Below, in pieces: positions 6,580 through 7,476 of a stretch of DNA of 7,476 bases. The notes under the pieces were generated by a model. It was not told the DNA's origin and ran no database searches. It worked only from the letters and a program-made list of their open reading frames with translations. The first letter of the stretch is position 1; every line of letters starts with the position of its first letter. The translations under genes and the position numbers were made by a program. Source of the DNA: JAETTH01 sp964455975 (GTDB taxonomy: Bacteria; Bacillota; Clostridia; TANB77; CAG-508); contig CAYVYP010000057.1 in NCBI GenBank assembly GCA_964455975.1, forward strand, positions 1 through 7,476. The letters run 5' to 3'.

Positions 6580-6608
6580 TTTACATTCTAGGTCTTCTGG
6601 TATATAAT
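6580..6608 (+). promoter_or_regulatory. Promoter of lysS
   Basis: TTTACA (6580-6585, a 5/6 match to the -35 box), a 17-base spacer and a perfect TATAAT (6603-6608). The predicted start near 6615 leaves a leader of about 32 bases. That is too short for a T-box or other riboswitch, so no leader-based regulation of the synthetase gene is seen here. Confidence 0.8.
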
Positions 6609-6646
6609 ATTAAAGACAAATTGTAAAAATTGGAAGGAGCTATAAA

Positions 6647-7476
6647 ATGAGCGAGAATGTAAATGATAATAATTTAAATAATAATGAAGAAGAACAAGAA
6701 GTGGATTTAAATCAATTAATGTTAATAAGAAGAGAAAAATTACAAGAATTACAAGCACAAGGTAAAAATCCATTTGAAATAACAAAATTTAATAGAACAG
6801 TAACAGCTGGACAAATAAAGAAAAACTATGAAGAATATGAACAAAAAGATGTAATAGTAGCAGGAAGAATAATGGCAAAAAGAATAATGGGAAAAGCATC
6901 ATTTTGTACAATTCAAGATTGTGATGAAAGAATACAAAGTTATGTTAGTATAAATGATTTAGGAGAAGAAAGTTATAAAGCATTTAAAACTTTTGATATA
7001 GGAGATATTATAGGAATTACTGGTTTTGTATTTAAAACAAGAACAGAAGAAATATCTGTACATGCTAAAGAAGTAACTTTACTTTCAAAATCTTTAAGAC
7101 CACTTCCAGAAAAATTTCATGGTTTGAAAGATATGGATTTAAGATATAGACAAAGATATGTTGATTTAATAATGAATCCAGAAGTTAAAAATACATTTTT
7201 AGCAAGAACAAAAATAATAAAAGAAATTAGAAGTATATTAGATGAAAAAGGTTATTTAGAAGTTGAAACACCAATATTAAATACAATAGCAGGAGGAGCA
7301 ACAGCTAGACCGTTTATAACACACCATAATACATTAGATATGGATATGTATTTAAGAATTGCAAACGAATTATATTTAAAAAGATTAATAGTAGGTGGAT
7401 TTGATAAAGTTTATGAAATGGGAAGAATGTTTAGAAATGAAGGAATGGATATAAAACATAATCCTGAATTTACAAA
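6647..7476 (+). CDS. lysS: Lysyl-tRNA synthetase, class II (3' end beyond the window)
   Basis: The frame from ATG 6647 stays open to the window edge, giving 276 residues of a protein normally about 490-500 long. It attaches lysine to tRNA-Lys in the cytoplasm. A variable acidic/Asn-rich leader (residues 2-20) precedes the family start, DLNQLMLIRREKLQELQAQG. An OB-fold anticodon-binding domain follows (about 68-147, with VAGRIMAKRIMGKASFCTIQ). The class II catalytic core begins with LRYRQRYVDLI (165-175). Motif 1 ends in GYLEVETPIL (202-211), then GGATARPF (216-223), LRIANELYLKRL (236-247), and motif 2 FRNEGMDIKHNPEFT (262-276), where the window ends. A good AAGGAG site (6634-6639) lies 7 bases upstream of the start. 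Confidence 0.97.
   Translation, partial: MSENVNDNNLNNNEEEQEVDLNQLMLIRREKLQELQAQGKNPFEITKFNRTVTAGQIKKNYEEYEQKDVIVAGRIMAKRIMGKASFCTIQDCDERIQSYVSINDLGEESYKAFKTFDIGDIIGITGFVFKTRTEEISVHAKEVTLLSKSLRPLPEKFHGLKDMDLRYRQRYVDLIMNPEVKNTFLARTKIIKEIRSILDEKGYLEVETPILNTIAGGATARPFITHHNTLDMDMYLRIANELYLKRLIVGGFDKVYEMGRMFRNEGMDIKHNPEFT

Noticed and set aside
6609..6646. T-box or lysine riboswitch before lysS
   Set aside because: Only about 32 bases separate the predicted transcription start from the ATG, too short for either element.

Overview
The window reads as a very AT-rich, low-GC Gram-positive chromosome, most likely a member of the Clostridia or a related Firmicute. The evidence is strong AGGAGG-type ribosome binding sites, A/T-ending codons, classic TTGACA/TATAAT promoters with 17-bp spacers, and TGA not seen as a sense codon. 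All protein genes lie on the plus strand. No CRISPR array, rRNA or complete transposon is visible.

Layout. Positions 1-61 are the 3' part of a tRNA-Arg(ACG), closed by a perfect 38-bp palindrome that should act as its terminator. An unusually GC-rich block follows (99-170). From about 256 comes an accessory segment. It opens with a promoter embedded in a large inverted repeat, then a type IV toxin-antitoxin pair of the AbiE class (AbiEi antitoxin 327-869, AbiEii nucleotidyltransferase toxin 869-1690), then a closely spaced small gene of unknown function (1716-2039). Next is a decayed GNAT acetyltransferase whose N- and C-terminal ends survive but whose middle is gone (2076-2290), and a small SRPBCC-fold protein (2316-2702). 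A tRNA flank, a toxin-antitoxin module and gene remnants together suggest an island or integration hot spot, but no second attachment site is visible here.

From 2806 the content looks more housekeeping: an M19 membrane dipeptidase, a membrane-anchored protein with three copies of a small beta-rich repeat (3914-4777) that has its own promoter and terminator, recN (4928-6561), and the first 276 codons of lysyl-tRNA synthetase (6647 to the window edge). recN and lysS each have a well-formed promoter.

The most notable anomaly is in recN. Two single-base insertions 28 bases apart (about 5027 and 5055), in and just after the Walker A motif, break the reading frame. Removing both restores the normal RecN start. 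Either the gene is freshly inactivated or the sequence carries errors. The second most interesting item is the AbiE operon: its nested inverted-repeat operator/promoter and the uncharacterised third gene.
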